A stretch of DNA of 64,000 bases, taken from assembly GCF_000282095.2 (NCBI RefSeq), contig NZ_AKKC02000008.1:607396-671395 (forward strand). Direction: 5' to 3'. A program made the position numbers and the translations under genes. Under the pieces are notes generated by a model. It worked only from the letters and a program-made list of their open reading frames with translations. It had not been told where the DNA came from and searched no databases. Origin of the DNA: Rhizobium sp. CF080. GTDB taxonomy: Bacteria; Pseudomonadota; Alphaproteobacteria; Rhizobiales; Rhizobiaceae. Numbering within the stretch: the first letter of the stretch is position 1; every line of letters starts with the position of its first letter. This document shows positions 17,127 to 27,370 of the stretch, in pieces.

Positions 17127-18452
17127 ATGACATTGAAGACGATTTTGCTGGGCGCTTGCTCGGCGCTGGCGCTTGCCGGCCTTTTCTCCACCGCGGCTTC
17201 GGCCGAAACCCTCACCATCGCGACGGTCAATAACGGCGACATGGTCCGCATGCAGGGCCTCACCGCCGAGTTCACCAAGGCCAATCCGGACATCCAGATC
17301 AACTGGGTCACGCTCGAAGAAAACGTTCTTCGCGAGCGCGTCACCACCGACATCGCCACCAAGGGCGGTCAGTACGACATCCTGACGATCGGCAATTACG
17401 AAGTTCCGATCTGGGCCAAGCAGGGCTGGCTGCTGGAGCTGAACAAGCTCGGCGACAAGTACGACACCAACGACATCCTGCCGGCGATCAAGGGTGGCCT
17501 GACGGTCAACGGCAAGCTGTATGCCGCACCGTTCTACGGCGAGTCGGCGATGATCATGTATCGCAAGGACCTGTTCGAGAAAGCCGGTCTGAAGATGCCG
17601 GAAAACCCGACCTGGGAATTTATCGGCGACGCGGCCCGCAAGATCACCGACCGCAAGGCTGACGTGAACGGCATCTGCCTGCGCGGCAAGGCCGGCTGGG
17701 GCGAGAACATGGCCTTCATCACGGCGCTGACCAACTCGTTTGGCGGCCGCTGGTTCGACGAGAAGTGGAACCCGCAGTTCGACCAGCCGGAATGGAAGGC
17801 TGCCCTGCAGTTCTACGTCGACCTGATGAAGGATGCCGGTCCGGCCGGCGCCTCCTCGAACGGCTTCAACGAAAACCTGACGCTGTTCCAGCAGGGCAAG
17901 TGCGGCATGTGGATGGATGCCACCGTGGCGGCCTCCTTCGTCTCCAACCCGAAGGATTCCAAGGTTGCCGACAAGGTGGGTTACGCGCTCTTCCCGACCA
18001 AGGGCGAGCTGAAGAACCACGGCAACTGGCTGTGGTCCTGGAACCTCGCCGTTCCGAACTCTTCGAAGAAGGCCGACTCGGCGCAGAAGTTCATCTCCTG
18101 GGCAACCAGCAAGGAATATACCCAGCTAGTCGCCGCCAAGGAAGGCTGGGCCAACGTTCCTCCGGGCACCCGCACCTCGCTCTACAACAATGCGGACTAT
18201 CAGAAGGCCGCCGCCTTCGCAGCGCCGACCCTTGCTGCGATGGGCGCTGCCGACATCACCAAGCCGACCGTCAAGCCGGTGCCCTATACCGGTGGCCAGT
18301 TCGTGGCGATCCCTGAATTCCAGGCGATCGGCACCAATGTCGGTCAGTTGTTCTCGGCAGTCGTCGCCGGCCAGTCCACGGTCGCCGATGCGCTTGCCCA
18401 GGCCCAGACGGCTACGACGCGCGAAATGAAGCGCGCCGGCTATCCGAAGTAA
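17127..18452 (+). CDS. smoE: Polyol ABC transporter substrate-binding protein (SmoE-like)
   Basis: 441-residue periplasmic binding protein of family 1 with a signal peptide (MTLKTILLGACSALALAGLF, cleavage after ASA). It matches sorbitol/mannitol-type binders: LTIATVNNGDMVRMQGLTAE, YAAPFYGESAMIMYRKDLFE and the CUT1 pattern throughout. The ATG 17127 has GGGAGGA upstream; a longer in-frame start would include the promoter. It is the first gene of smoE-F-G-K-mtlK and is followed by a hairpin that likely sets its higher expression. The symbol is by similarity in sequence and gene order. Confidence 0.88.
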   Translation: MTLKTILLGACSALALAGLFSTAASAETLTIATVNNGDMVRMQGLTAEFTKANPDIQINWVTLEENVLRERVTTDIATKGGQYDILTIGNYEVPIWAKQGWLLELNKLGDKYDTNDILPAIKGGLTVNGKLYAAPFYGESAMIMYRKDLFEKAGLKMPENPTWEFIGDAARKITDRKADVNGICLRGKAGWGENMAFITALTNSFGGRWFDEKWNPQFDQPEWKAALQFYVDLMKDAGPAGASSNGFNENLTLFQQGKCGMWMDATVAASFVSNPKDSKVADKVGYALFPTKGELKNHGNWLWSWNLAVPNSSKKADSAQKFISWATSKEYTQLVAAKEGWANVPPGTRTSLYNNADYQKAAAFAAPTLAAMGAADITKPTVKPVPYTGGQFVAIPEFQAIGTNVGQLFSAVVAGQSTVADALAQAQTATTREMKRAGYPK

Positions 18453-18466
18453 CCTCCAGAGCCAAC

Positions 18467-18496
18467 GGCTGTCCGGCAATCCTGCGCCGGACAGCC
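18467..18496 (+). promoter_or_regulatory. Intercistronic hairpin after smoE
   Basis: A perfect 11-bp stem (GGCTGTCCGGC / GCCGGACAGCC) with 8-nt loop begins 15 bp after the smoE stop. Without a strong T-run it would act as a partial terminator or RNA stabiliser between the binding protein and the permeases. Confidence 0.65.
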
Positions 18497-18637
18497 GGAT
18501 CTTGGCCGAGATCACCCGCCTTGAGGCTTTGATGCGGGCCGATGATCGGGCAGGGCAATCCGGTAACAACCAGATAACAACAAAAACCTGCATCCTGCGT
18601 CCGTCTCCTTCCCCAAAAGAAAAAGGCGCGGGATAAC

Positions 18638-18655
18638 TGGAACGATTACGTTCCA
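18638..18655. repeat. Inverted repeat before smoF
   Basis: TGGAACG-ATTA-CGTTCCA is a perfect 7-bp inverted repeat 15 bp before the smoF ATG and immediately before its GGGAGG ribosome site. It could affect translation start or bind a regulator. Confidence 0.55.
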
Positions 18656-18670
18656 TGGGAGGGCGTCGAT

Positions 18671-19543
18671 ATGGCAACGCAAAACACCAAGACGTTGGCG
18701 CGCCTGATGATGGCGCCCTCCGTTCTGCTTCTTCTCATCTGGATGATCGTGCCGCTGGCGATGACGCTGTGGTTCTCGTTCCAGAACTACAATCTGCTCG
18801 ATCCGTCCAATGTCAGCTTCACGGGTCTCTTCAACTACCAGTTCTTCTATACCGACCCGGCCTTCTTCCAGTCGATCTGGAACACGCTGGTCATCGTCGG
18901 CGGGGTGCTGCTGATCACCGTCATCGGTGGCATCGCGATCGCGCTGCTTCTCGACCAGCCCATCTTCGGGCAGGGCATCGTCCGCATCCTGATCATCTCA
19001 CCTTTCTTCGTCATGCCGCCGGTTGCGGCGCTGGTGTGGAAGAACATGATCATGAACCCGAGCTACGGGGTATTTGCCGACATCTCGAAATTCTTCGGGC
19101 TCCGGCCGATCGACTGGTTCGCGCAATATCCGCTTTTCTCGATCGTCATCATCGTCGCCTGGCAGTGGCTGCCGTTCGCGACGCTCATCCTGCTCACCGC
19201 CCTGCAGTCGCTCGATGGCGAACAGAAGGAAGCGGCGGAGATGGATGGCGCCAACTTCCTCAACCGCTTCATCTACCTGGTGGTGCCCCATCTCGCCCGG
19301 TCCATCACGGTCGTCATCCTCATCCAGACGATCTTCCTGCTGGGCGTCTATGCGGAAATCCTGGTCACCACCAATGGCGGCCCCGGTTACGCCTCCACCA
19401 ACCTCGCCTTCCTGATCTACCGCACGGCGCTTCTCGGCTACGATGTCGGCGGCGCCTCGGCAGGCGGCATTATCGCAGTCGTGCTCGCCAATATCGTCGC
19501 CTTCTTCCTGATGCGCGCCGTCGGCAAGAACCTGGACCGGTAG
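18671..19543 (+). CDS. smoF: Polyol ABC transporter permease (SmoF-like)
   Basis: 290-residue CUT1 permease (MalF/UgpA-like) with six predicted membrane helices starting LMMAPSVLLLLIWMIVPLAM and the EAA loop EQKEAAEMDGANFLNRFIYL. GGGAGG precedes the ATG. It forms the membrane channel together with the next gene (9 bp apart) and is energised by the SmoK-like ATPase. It follows smoE after 218 bp that hold two hairpins but no convincing gene. Confidence 0.9.
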   Translation: MATQNTKTLARLMMAPSVLLLLIWMIVPLAMTLWFSFQNYNLLDPSNVSFTGLFNYQFFYTDPAFFQSIWNTLVIVGGVLLITVIGGIAIALLLDQPIFGQGIVRILIISPFFVMPPVAALVWKNMIMNPSYGVFADISKFFGLRPIDWFAQYPLFSIVIIVAWQWLPFATLILLTALQSLDGEQKEAAEMDGANFLNRFIYLVVPHLARSITVVILIQTIFLLGVYAEILVTTNGGPGYASTNLAFLIYRTALLGYDVGGASAGGIIAVVLANIVAFFLMRAVGKNLDR

Positions 19544-19552
19544 GAGAAGATC

Positions 19553-20377
19553 ATGGCACGCAACGTTACGACAAGACACAAGATCACCGCCACGGTCGCC
19601 GCCTGGATCGTCGCGCTGATCATCTTCTTCCCGATCCTCTACACGATCATCACCAGCATCAAGACGGAGCCGGAAGCGATCGCGGGCTTCAGCCTGTGGC
19701 CGTCCGGCACGTTCGAGAACTACATCACGGTCCAGACGCAGCGCGATTACCTGAAGCCGTTCATGAACTCGGTGATCCTGTCGGTCGGCTCCACCATCCT
19801 GGCGCTGATCATCGCGATCCCGTCCGCCTGGGCGATGGCTTTCTCGCCGACCAAGCGGACCAAGGACATCCTGATGTGGATGCTCTCCACCAAGATGATG
19901 CCGGCGGTCGCCGTGCTGGTGCCGATCTACCTCCTGTTCCGCGATTTCGGCCTGCTCGACAGCCGCATCGGGCTGACCGTCATGCTGACGCTGATCAACC
20001 TGCCGATCGTGGTGTGGATGCTCTACACCTATTTCCGCGAAATTCCGGGCGAGATCCTGGAAGCGTCGCGGATGGACGGGGCGGGTCTCTGGCAGGAAAT
20101 CGTCTACGTGCTGACGCCGATGGCGGTGCCGGGCATCGCCTCGACGCTGCTCCTCAACATCATCCTCGCCTGGAACGAGTCGTTCTGGACGATCCGGCTG
20201 TCGACCACCAACGCGGCGCCGCTGACGGCCTTCATCGCATCCTTCTCCAGTCCCCAGGGGTTGTTCTGGGCAAAGCTATCGGCCGCCTCGACCATGGCGA
20301 TCGCACCGATCCTCATCCTCGGCTGGTTCTCACAGAAACAACTCGTTCGCGGCCTCACGTTTGGCGCGGTTAAGTAA
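19553..20377 (+). CDS. smoG: Polyol ABC transporter permease (SmoG-like)
   Basis: 274-residue CUT1 permease of MalG type: first helix TATVAAWIVALIIFFPILYT, then the typical P-P-loop TSIKTEPEAI, and the EAA loop (EILEASRMDGAGLWQEIVYV). It ends with SQKQLVRGLTFGAVK, the usual GLTxGAVK tail of this group. It is 9 bp after smoF and 11 bp before the ATPase gene, so the genes are co-transcribed. Confidence 0.9.
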   Translation: MARNVTTRHKITATVAAWIVALIIFFPILYTIITSIKTEPEAIAGFSLWPSGTFENYITVQTQRDYLKPFMNSVILSVGSTILALIIAIPSAWAMAFSPTKRTKDILMWMLSTKMMPAVAVLVPIYLLFRDFGLLDSRIGLTVMLTLINLPIVVWMLYTYFREIPGEILEASRMDGAGLWQEIVYVLTPMAVPGIASTLLLNIILAWNESFWTIRLSTTNAAPLTAFIASFSSPQGLFWAKLSAASTMAIAPILILGWFSQKQLVRGLTFGAVK

Positions 20378-20388
20378 GGAAAACGGAC

Positions 20389-21393
<1,005 letters not shown>

Positions 21394-21415
21394 GCGCGAG
21401 ACTGGAGTAAAGACA

Positions 21416-22897
21416 ATGACTGTGAAGCTTTCGCTGGCGAGCTTGAATGACGCTGCGGCCACCGCCGCCGTGCCGGCCTATGATCCCAAAAGCCTGACCG
21501 CCGGCATCCTGCATTTCGGCGTCGGCAATTTCCATCGCGCCCACCAGGCGATCTATCTCGACGACCTGTTCAACACCGGCAAGGCGCATGACTGGGCGAT
21601 CATCGGCGCCGGCGTAATGCCGTCCGACGGGGCCATGCGCGACAAGCTGAAGGCCCAGGATTTTCTGACCACCGTCGTCGAGCAGGACAACAACCGGACC
21701 GCCGCCCGCATCACCGCGCCGATGATCGACATCATCGCCCCCGGCGACGTCGCGACCCTGATCGAGACGCTGGCCGACCCGAACATCCGCATCGTTTCGA
21801 TGACGATTACCGAAGGCGGCTATTTCATCGATGCATCGGGTGCGTTCAACCCGGCCCATCCGGCGATCGCCGAAGATGGTAAGAACCCCGCGAACCCGAA
21901 GACCGTATTCGGCCTGATCCTCGCCGGCCTCAAGGAGCGCAAGGCACGCAGGATCGCCCCGTTCACCATCATGTCCTGCGACAACATTCCCGGAAACGGC
22001 GAGGTGACGGAGAACGCCGTCATCGGGCTTGCCAAGCTTTCCGACCCGGATTTCGCCCACTGGATCCACAAGAACGTCGCCTTTCCGAACTCGATGGTCG
22101 ATCGCATCACGCCCGCCACGGGGGGCCGCGAGATCGACATCCTCAAGAACGATTTCGGCATCGACGACAACTGGCCTGTGTTCTGCGAGGAATTCAAGCA
22201 GTGGGTGATGGAGGACAAGTTCCCCTCCGGCCGTCCGCGGCTGGAAGAGGTGGGCGTCCAGTTCGTGCCCGACGTGGCGCCCTACGAGTTGATGAAGATC
22301 CGCATTTTGAACGGCGGCCATGCGGCGATCGCCTATCCGGCAGCCCTTCTCGACATCCATTTCGTGCATGAGGCGATGGAGCACAAGCTGATCCGCGCCT
22401 TCCTCGAAAAGCTGGAAAAGGACGAGATCATCTCGGTCATCCCACCGGTGCCGAACACCAACCTCATTGATTACTACAAGCTGATCGAGCGGCGCTTCTC
22501 CAACCCCAAGATCGGCGACACGATCCCGCGTCTCGCGCAGGACGGGTCCAATCGCCAGCCGAAATTCATCCTGCCCTCGACCGCCGACCGGCTGGCCAAG
22601 GGCCAGGACATTGTCGGCCTCTCGCTGGTCTCGGCGCTGTGGTGCCGCTACTTCGCCGGCACGTCGGACAGCGGCAAGGAGATCGTCTTCAACGACGCCA
22701 GCGCCGATCGCCTGAACGCCGCGGCGCTGAAAGCCAAGGATAACCCGGACGCCTTCCTTGCGCTTGGCGACATTTTTGGTGACGTTGCGAAGTCCGAGCT
22801 GTTCCGCACCCGCTTTGCGCATGCGCTGAAGACGCTCTGGGCTGAAGGGACGGCAAGGACGCTCGAGCTTTATCTCGGCGGCAAGCTGGTCAAATAG
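21416..22897 (+). CDS. mtlK: Mannitol 2-dehydrogenase family (mannitol/arabitol) oxidoreductase
   Basis: 493-residue polyol dehydrogenase that oxidises D-mannitol to D-fructose, or a related polyol such as D-arabitol to D-xylulose, with NAD. The N-terminal dinucleotide motif is HFGVGNFHRAHQ and the family signature FPNSMVDRITP is intact; the catalytic region contains MKIRILNGGHAAIAY. The ATG 21416 follows GGAG; earlier in-frame starts overlap smoK. It lies 22 bp after smoK and 3 bp before the HAD gene. Mannitol versus arabitol specificity cannot be decided; the pentulose-kinase gene in the same operon favours a pentitol role as well. Confidence 0.9.
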   Translation: MTVKLSLASLNDAAATAAVPAYDPKSLTAGILHFGVGNFHRAHQAIYLDDLFNTGKAHDWAIIGAGVMPSDGAMRDKLKAQDFLTTVVEQDNNRTAARITAPMIDIIAPGDVATLIETLADPNIRIVSMTITEGGYFIDASGAFNPAHPAIAEDGKNPANPKTVFGLILAGLKERKARRIAPFTIMSCDNIPGNGEVTENAVIGLAKLSDPDFAHWIHKNVAFPNSMVDRITPATGGREIDILKNDFGIDDNWPVFCEEFKQWVMEDKFPSGRPRLEEVGVQFVPDVAPYELMKIRILNGGHAAIAYPAALLDIHFVHEAMEHKLIRAFLEKLEKDEIISVIPPVPNTNLIDYYKLIERRFSNPKIGDTIPRLAQDGSNRQPKFILPSTADRLAKGQDIVGLSLVSALWCRYFAGTSDSGKEIVFNDASADRLNAAALKAKDNPDAFLALGDIFGDVAKSELFRTRFAHALKTLWAEGTARTLELYLGGKLVK

Positions 22898-22900
22898 CGG

Positions 22901-23620
22901 GTGACGGACGTGCAACAGTCGGCGGGACCATTGGTGATCTTCGATTGCGACGGGGTCCTCGTCGACAGCGAGCCCGTTTCCGTGCGCGTGCTCGTCGATG
23001 CGCTGCGCCGCAAGGGGGTCGAGATGGATGCGGCGGAGGCCTATCGCCGCTTCCTCGGCCGCAGCCTCGGCACCGTGACGAAAACCATGCGCGAGGAATT
23101 CGGCGTCGAGGCTGACGACGGTTTTCTGGAGGACATGCGCCACGATCTCTACGCCCGCTTCCGTGCAGAGCTGCAGCCGATGCCGGGAATTGCCGAGACC
23201 CTGGATACGTTAGGTTTCCGCCGCTGCGTGGCGTCTTCGAGCCAGCCGGAGCGCATCCGCCTGTCCCTGTCGCTGACCGGCCTGATCGACAAGCTGGAGC
23301 CGAACATTTTTTCCGCCACGATGGTGGAAAAGGGCAAGCCGGCGCCGGATCTCTTCCTGCATGCGGCAAGCGAAATGGGCGCCGATCCCAAAAACTGCAT
23401 CGTCATCGAGGACAGCCCCGCCGGCATCCAGGCGGGCCACAGCGCCGGCATGTCGGTGTTTGCCTTCGTCGGCGGTTCGCACGCCTCGGTTCCCGGCTAC
23501 CGGGAGCGGATCGATGCGCTTTCACCGGAAGTCGTGTTTGACGCGATGCCGGATTTGATCCACCTTGTCCAGAAACACATAGAGGGTCGCAACGGCCCCG
23601 TTTCGCAGTCGGCAGTTTAG
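22901..23620 (+). CDS. HAD-superfamily sugar phosphatase (beta-phosphoglucomutase-like)
   Basis: 239-residue HAD hydrolase. The nucleophile motif is FDCDGVLVDSE, motif II is in ASSSQPERI, the Lys motif in KGKPAPDLF and motif IV in CIVIEDSPAGI. The small four-helix cap between residues about 22 and 85 is that of the PGMB/GPP group, which dephosphorylates small phosphosugars. It starts with GTG only 3 bp after mtlK, so it is part of the operon. It may clear toxic or stalled sugar phosphates, but the substrate is unknown. Confidence 0.88.
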   Translation: MTDVQQSAGPLVIFDCDGVLVDSEPVSVRVLVDALRRKGVEMDAAEAYRRFLGRSLGTVTKTMREEFGVEADDGFLEDMRHDLYARFRAELQPMPGIAETLDTLGFRRCVASSSQPERIRLSLSLTGLIDKLEPNIFSATMVEKGKPAPDLFLHAASEMGADPKNCIVIEDSPAGIQAGHSAGMSVFAFVGGSHASVPGYRERIDALSPEVVFDAMPDLIHLVQKHIEGRNGPVSQSAV

Positions 23621-23672
23621 CTGTTGCTTGCGGAATACCTGAGCGACCACAAGGGACAGGAAACAAATCCGG

Positions 23673-25265
23673 ATGCGTGATCATCTCGTTGCGGTCGATA
23701 TCGGCACGGGCAGCGCCCGCGCCGGCGTCTTTGATCGCGCCGGGCGCCTGCTCGCCAAGGCCAAGCACCCCATCCTGATGTTCCGCCCGAAGCAGAATCA
23801 CGCCGAGCACGATTCCGAAGATATATGGGCCGCCACCTGCCGCGCGGTGAAAGAGGCGATGGCCGAGGCGAGTATTGCGGCGGACCGCATCGCCGCAATC
23901 GGCTTCGATGCCACCTGTTCTCTTGTTGCCCGCGACCGCGAAGGCCGACCGCTCAGCGTTTCGACGACCGGCAAGACCAACCAGGACACCATCGTCTGGC
24001 TCGACCATCGGGCGATCAGACACGCCGAGCAGCTTTCCGCCACTGGGCACAAGGTGCTCGAATTCTCCGGTGGCTCGCTGTCGCCCGAGATGGAAATGCC
24101 GAAGCTGATGTGGCTGAAACAGCATCTGCCGCAAAGCTGGGCGAAGGCGGGCTATTTCTTCGATCTCGCCGATTTCCTCACCTGGAAGGCGACCGGCTCG
24201 CCCGCCCGCTCGCGCTGCACGCTGACCGCCAAATGGAACTATCTCGCCCACGAAAATCCCGGCTGGAGCGCCGATTACCTGGCGCTCGCCGGCCTCGAAG
24301 ACCTTCTCGAAAAGGGCGGCTTGCCGGATGATACGATCGGCGTCGGGACAAGCGTCGGCGGCCTCAGCCGTCGGGCAGCCGAAGAGCTCGGCCTCGACGC
24401 GAAAGTGCAGGTGGCGCCCGGCATGATCGATGCCTATGCCGGCGCCTTTGGCGTCCTCGGTGGGGTTTCCGGCGGCGCCTCCGAAGGCTCCAAACTCGAA
24501 ACCAGCGTGGCGTTGATCGGCGGCACGTCGAGCTGCATCGTCGCCTTCACCAGGGATGCCAAGCCCGGCCGCAGCCTCTGGGGGCCCTATTACGAGGCGA
24601 TCCTCCCCGGCCACTGGCTGGTCGAAGGCGGACAGTCGGCGGCGGGGGCGCTGCTCGATCATATCGTGATAATGCACGCCGCCGGCGGCGAACCGACAAC
24701 GGAACTCCACGGCCGCATCATCGCCCGCGTCGGCGAGTTGCGCACGGAATCCGAGGACGATATCGCCCCGAACCTGCACATTCTGCCGGATTTCCACGGT
24801 AACCGCTCGCCGCTTGCCGACCCGCACGCGACCGGCGTCATCAGCGGCCTGACGCTCGACACGTCCTTCGACGGCCTCTGCCGGCTCTACTGGCGCACCT
24901 GCGTCTCGATCGCGCTCGGCATAAGGCACATTCTCGACGCGCTCTCGGACTACGGTTATCGGTTCGAAACCCTCCACGTCACCGGCGGCCACGTCAACAA
25001 CCCGCTCTTGATCGAACTCTACGCCGACGTTACCGGCCGCAAGGTGGTGATCCCGGAAAACCGCGATGCCGTGCTGCTCGGGACGGCAATGGCGGCTGCG
25101 GTGGCCGGCGGGGTGCATGGCTCGCTGTTCGAAGCGGGGCAGGCGATGGACGGCGGCGGGACAGAAATGCTGCCGGACCCAGCGCGGGCCGAGCAGTACG
25201 GGCGGGACTACCGACGGTTCCTGGCGATGGTCAGGCACCGGGAGGAATTGCGGGGGATGGCGTAG
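23673..25265 (+). CDS. FGGY-family pentulose kinase (D-ribulokinase-like)
   Basis: 530-residue sugar kinase with the FGGY fold: phosphate-binding loop VAVDIGTGSARAGVFD, the motif GFDATCSLVARD typical of the FGGY/pentulose-kinase subgroup that includes human FGGY, WLDHRAIRHAEQ, and the C-terminal VTGGHVNNPLLIELYADVTG. It would phosphorylate the ketose formed by the dehydrogenase, most likely D-ribulose or D-xylulose. It is the last gene of the polyol operon, 52 bp after the HAD gene, and ends tail-to-tail with the ftsI-like gene. Confidence 0.88.
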   Translation: MRDHLVAVDIGTGSARAGVFDRAGRLLAKAKHPILMFRPKQNHAEHDSEDIWAATCRAVKEAMAEASIAADRIAAIGFDATCSLVARDREGRPLSVSTTGKTNQDTIVWLDHRAIRHAEQLSATGHKVLEFSGGSLSPEMEMPKLMWLKQHLPQSWAKAGYFFDLADFLTWKATGSPARSRCTLTAKWNYLAHENPGWSADYLALAGLEDLLEKGGLPDDTIGVGTSVGGLSRRAAEELGLDAKVQVAPGMIDAYAGAFGVLGGVSGGASEGSKLETSVALIGGTSSCIVAFTRDAKPGRSLWGPYYEAILPGHWLVEGGQSAAGALLDHIVIMHAAGGEPTTELHGRIIARVGELRTESEDDIAPNLHILPDFHGNRSPLADPHATGVISGLTLDTSFDGLCRLYWRTCVSIALGIRHILDALSDYGYRFETLHVTGGHVNNPLLIELYADVTGRKVVIPENRDAVLLGTAMAAAVAGGVHGSLFEAGQAMDGGGTEMLPDPARAEQYGRDYRRFLAMVRHREELRGMA

Positions 25266-25294
25266 GCGGCTGCGCGGCGAGTTATCCCGCAGTT

Positions 25295-27064
25295 CTAATA
25301 GTTCTCCAGCAGATGCGGCGCGTCAGGAGACCCGAAACGGGGCTGCACGCCGAGCAAAGGCGCTGATCGACCGATAATCTCCTTGATCATCGGTGCGGCG
25401 GTGGATGCGGCGGTCCGCCCGCCGTGTTCCCCTGTCTGCGGGGCATCGATGATCGAAAGTACGATGTATTTGGGCCTGTCCATGGGGAAGGCAGCGACGA
25501 AGGCATTGAAATTGATGTCCTTGGCATAACGTCCGTTGATCACCTTGTCGGCCGTGCCCGTCTTGCCGCCGACCTGGAAACCTTCGACCTGCGCGCCGCG
25601 TCCCGAGCCTTTCACGCCGTTCCAGGTGAACAGGTAGCGCATGTCGCCGCTGGTGCCCCGCTTTATCACCGGGCGGGAAACCCGCTCGGCCTCTTCCCGG
25701 GAACGGGGAAGAAAAGTGGGAGGAACAAGGGTGCCGCCATTGATCAGAGCGGCGGCGGCAACCGCGGTCTGCAGCGGAGTGGTTGCGACCCCGTGGCCGA
25801 ACGAGATGGTGACCGAGTTGATCTTCTTCCATGTCTTCGGCTGGGTTGGCGTCGCCACGCCCGGCATCTCGGTTTCCATCCTGGAAAGAAGCCCGAGCTT
25901 CGTGAGGAACTGCTGATGACCCTCGATCCCGACCCTGTCCGCCACCGCCGCGGTGCCGATATTCGATGAATACTGGAAGACTTCCGAGATCGTCAGCGGT
26001 CGGTTCTTTCCGCGGAAGTCCTTGATGGTGAAGCCGCCCATGCGTATGGGCCGGGAAGCATCGACGACGGAGTTCAGGGTGATCTTGCCTTCGTCCAGCC
26101 CCATCGCCAGAGTGAAGCTCTTGAATGTCGAGCCCATCTCGAATGTGGCGTTGCTCATCCGGTTGAACCAGCCCTTTTCATAGTCCTTGTCCACGCTGCC
26201 GTCGGGCAGCGTCCGGGAGGGTTCATTGAGGTCGTAGTCGGGCACTGATGCCATCGCCAGGATCTCGCCGGTATCGACGTCGAGAACCACGGCGCCCGCA
26301 GCCTCGGCCTTATAGGCGGTCATCGCGTTGGCGACGACCTGGCGGACGATATTCTGGACGCGGAGATCGATGGACAGTCTGACCGGCTCAAGCGGGGCGC
26401 CGCCGGTGAGCCCGGCCAGGCGAAGATCGCCGAGACCCTGCTGGTCCAGATAGCGCTCCATTCCCGCAAGGCCCTGATTGTCGACATTCACATGGCCGAC
26501 GATGTGAGAGGCGGTCGCGCCGCCTGGATAGAACCGGCGTTTTTCCGGTCTGAAGCCGATGCCGGGAATGCCGAGCGTCAGGATATCCGCCTGCTGTTTC
26601 GGGGTGAGCTGCCGTTTCAGCCATTGGAAGGCGGTCTGCGATCGCAGCTTCTTGTGGGTTTCGCTCCAGTCGAGGTTCGGGATGACGAAGGCAAGCTTCT
26701 CGACGACCTCGTCCGCATCGACGATCCTGCGCGGATCGGCATAGAGCGAGATCATGTTGAGGTCGGTGGCCAGCAGTGCTCCGTTGCGATCGACGATGTC
26801 CGGCCTGGAGGCGACGGGGTTGCTGCCGATCGTTCCCGTCACGGCCGGTTCGGCAAGACCGTATTGGACAAGGCGCGCGCCGATGACGAAATAGACGGCA
26901 AGAAACCCGGCGATCAGAATTCCGAGCCGTTGCCTGGCCTCCCTTCTGCGGCTTGTGCGTGCACCCAGGAAGGTCGCATTTTTGGCGATGACATTGCTCT
27001 TAACGATGAAATGTGCACGGCTTCTGAGCCGGACGACAAAAGAGATCATTCCGAACAAATCCAC
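25295..27064 (-). CDS. Penicillin-binding protein, FtsI/PBP2 type (class B transpeptidase)
   Basis: 589-residue class B transpeptidase with a cytoplasmic N-terminus (about 45 residues), one membrane helix (LGILIAGFLAVYFVIGARLV), a dimerisation domain and the transpeptidase domain. Active-site motifs are present: STFK (Ser about residue 312), SSN and KTG (about 500). It resembles FtsI, the septal peptidoglycan crosslinker, but lies alone outside a mur/fts cluster, so it is probably an additional paralogue. The GTG 27064 and the ATG 27049 are both possible starts. The upstream region has TTAA half-sites that could bind CtrA. Confidence 0.88.
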   Translation of the reverse strand: MDLFGMISFVVRLRSRAHFIVKSNVIAKNATFLGARTSRRREARQRLGILIAGFLAVYFVIGARLVQYGLAEPAVTGTIGSNPVASRPDIVDRNGALLATDLNMISLYADPRRIVDADEVVEKLAFVIPNLDWSETHKKLRSQTAFQWLKRQLTPKQQADILTLGIPGIGFRPEKRRFYPGGATASHIVGHVNVDNQGLAGMERYLDQQGLGDLRLAGLTGGAPLEPVRLSIDLRVQNIVRQVVANAMTAYKAEAAGAVVLDVDTGEILAMASVPDYDLNEPSRTLPDGSVDKDYEKGWFNRMSNATFEMGSTFKSFTLAMGLDEGKITLNSVVDASRPIRMGGFTIKDFRGKNRPLTISEVFQYSSNIGTAAVADRVGIEGHQQFLTKLGLLSRMETEMPGVATPTQPKTWKKINSVTISFGHGVATTPLQTAVAAAALINGGTLVPPTFLPRSREEAERVSRPVIKRGTSGDMRYLFTWNGVKGSGRGAQVEGFQVGGKTGTADKVINGRYAKDINFNAFVAAFPMDRPKYIVLSIIDAPQTGEHGGRTAASTAAPMIKEIIGRSAPLLGVQPRFGSPDAPHLLENY

Positions 27065-27174
27065 AAAATATGTCAGCCGAAGGCAAAGCTCGGGCGGTCA
27101 GTCGCCGCTGGTTTGCAACCTGCACGCGGTCGGGCCGGAAGCCAACAGCTGAGCTACCGGGCGGGCCGACATGT

Positions 27175-27200
27175 TTAAAGTTGCATTAATATACAATTAA
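27175..27200. promoter_or_regulatory. Candidate CtrA binding array
   Basis: Three TTAA half-sites (27175-27178, 27186-27189, 27197-27200) are each separated by 7 nt, giving two overlapping TTAA-N7-TTAA sites, the consensus of the cell-cycle regulator CtrA. They lie about 110-125 bp upstream of the FtsI-like gene and 170 bp upstream of the divergent membrane-protein gene. A further TTAAC occurs at 27228-27232. The stretch is AT-rich, so chance occurrence must be considered. The remaining bases of the 306-bp gap show no gene. Confidence 0.45.
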
Positions 27201-27370
27201 AGTTGTACTTGGTCGTTTGACGAACCGTTAACTGCTGCTTGTCGGGCTGTAGATGGGTCGTCGCCAACTTGCACAACGCATTATAGAGATACCGCCCCGC
27301 CTTGCCACCCGTGCTCCTTGCTCCCCCGCCCCCTCAAACCTACATGTCTCCCGCCAACCTGGAGACGCCG

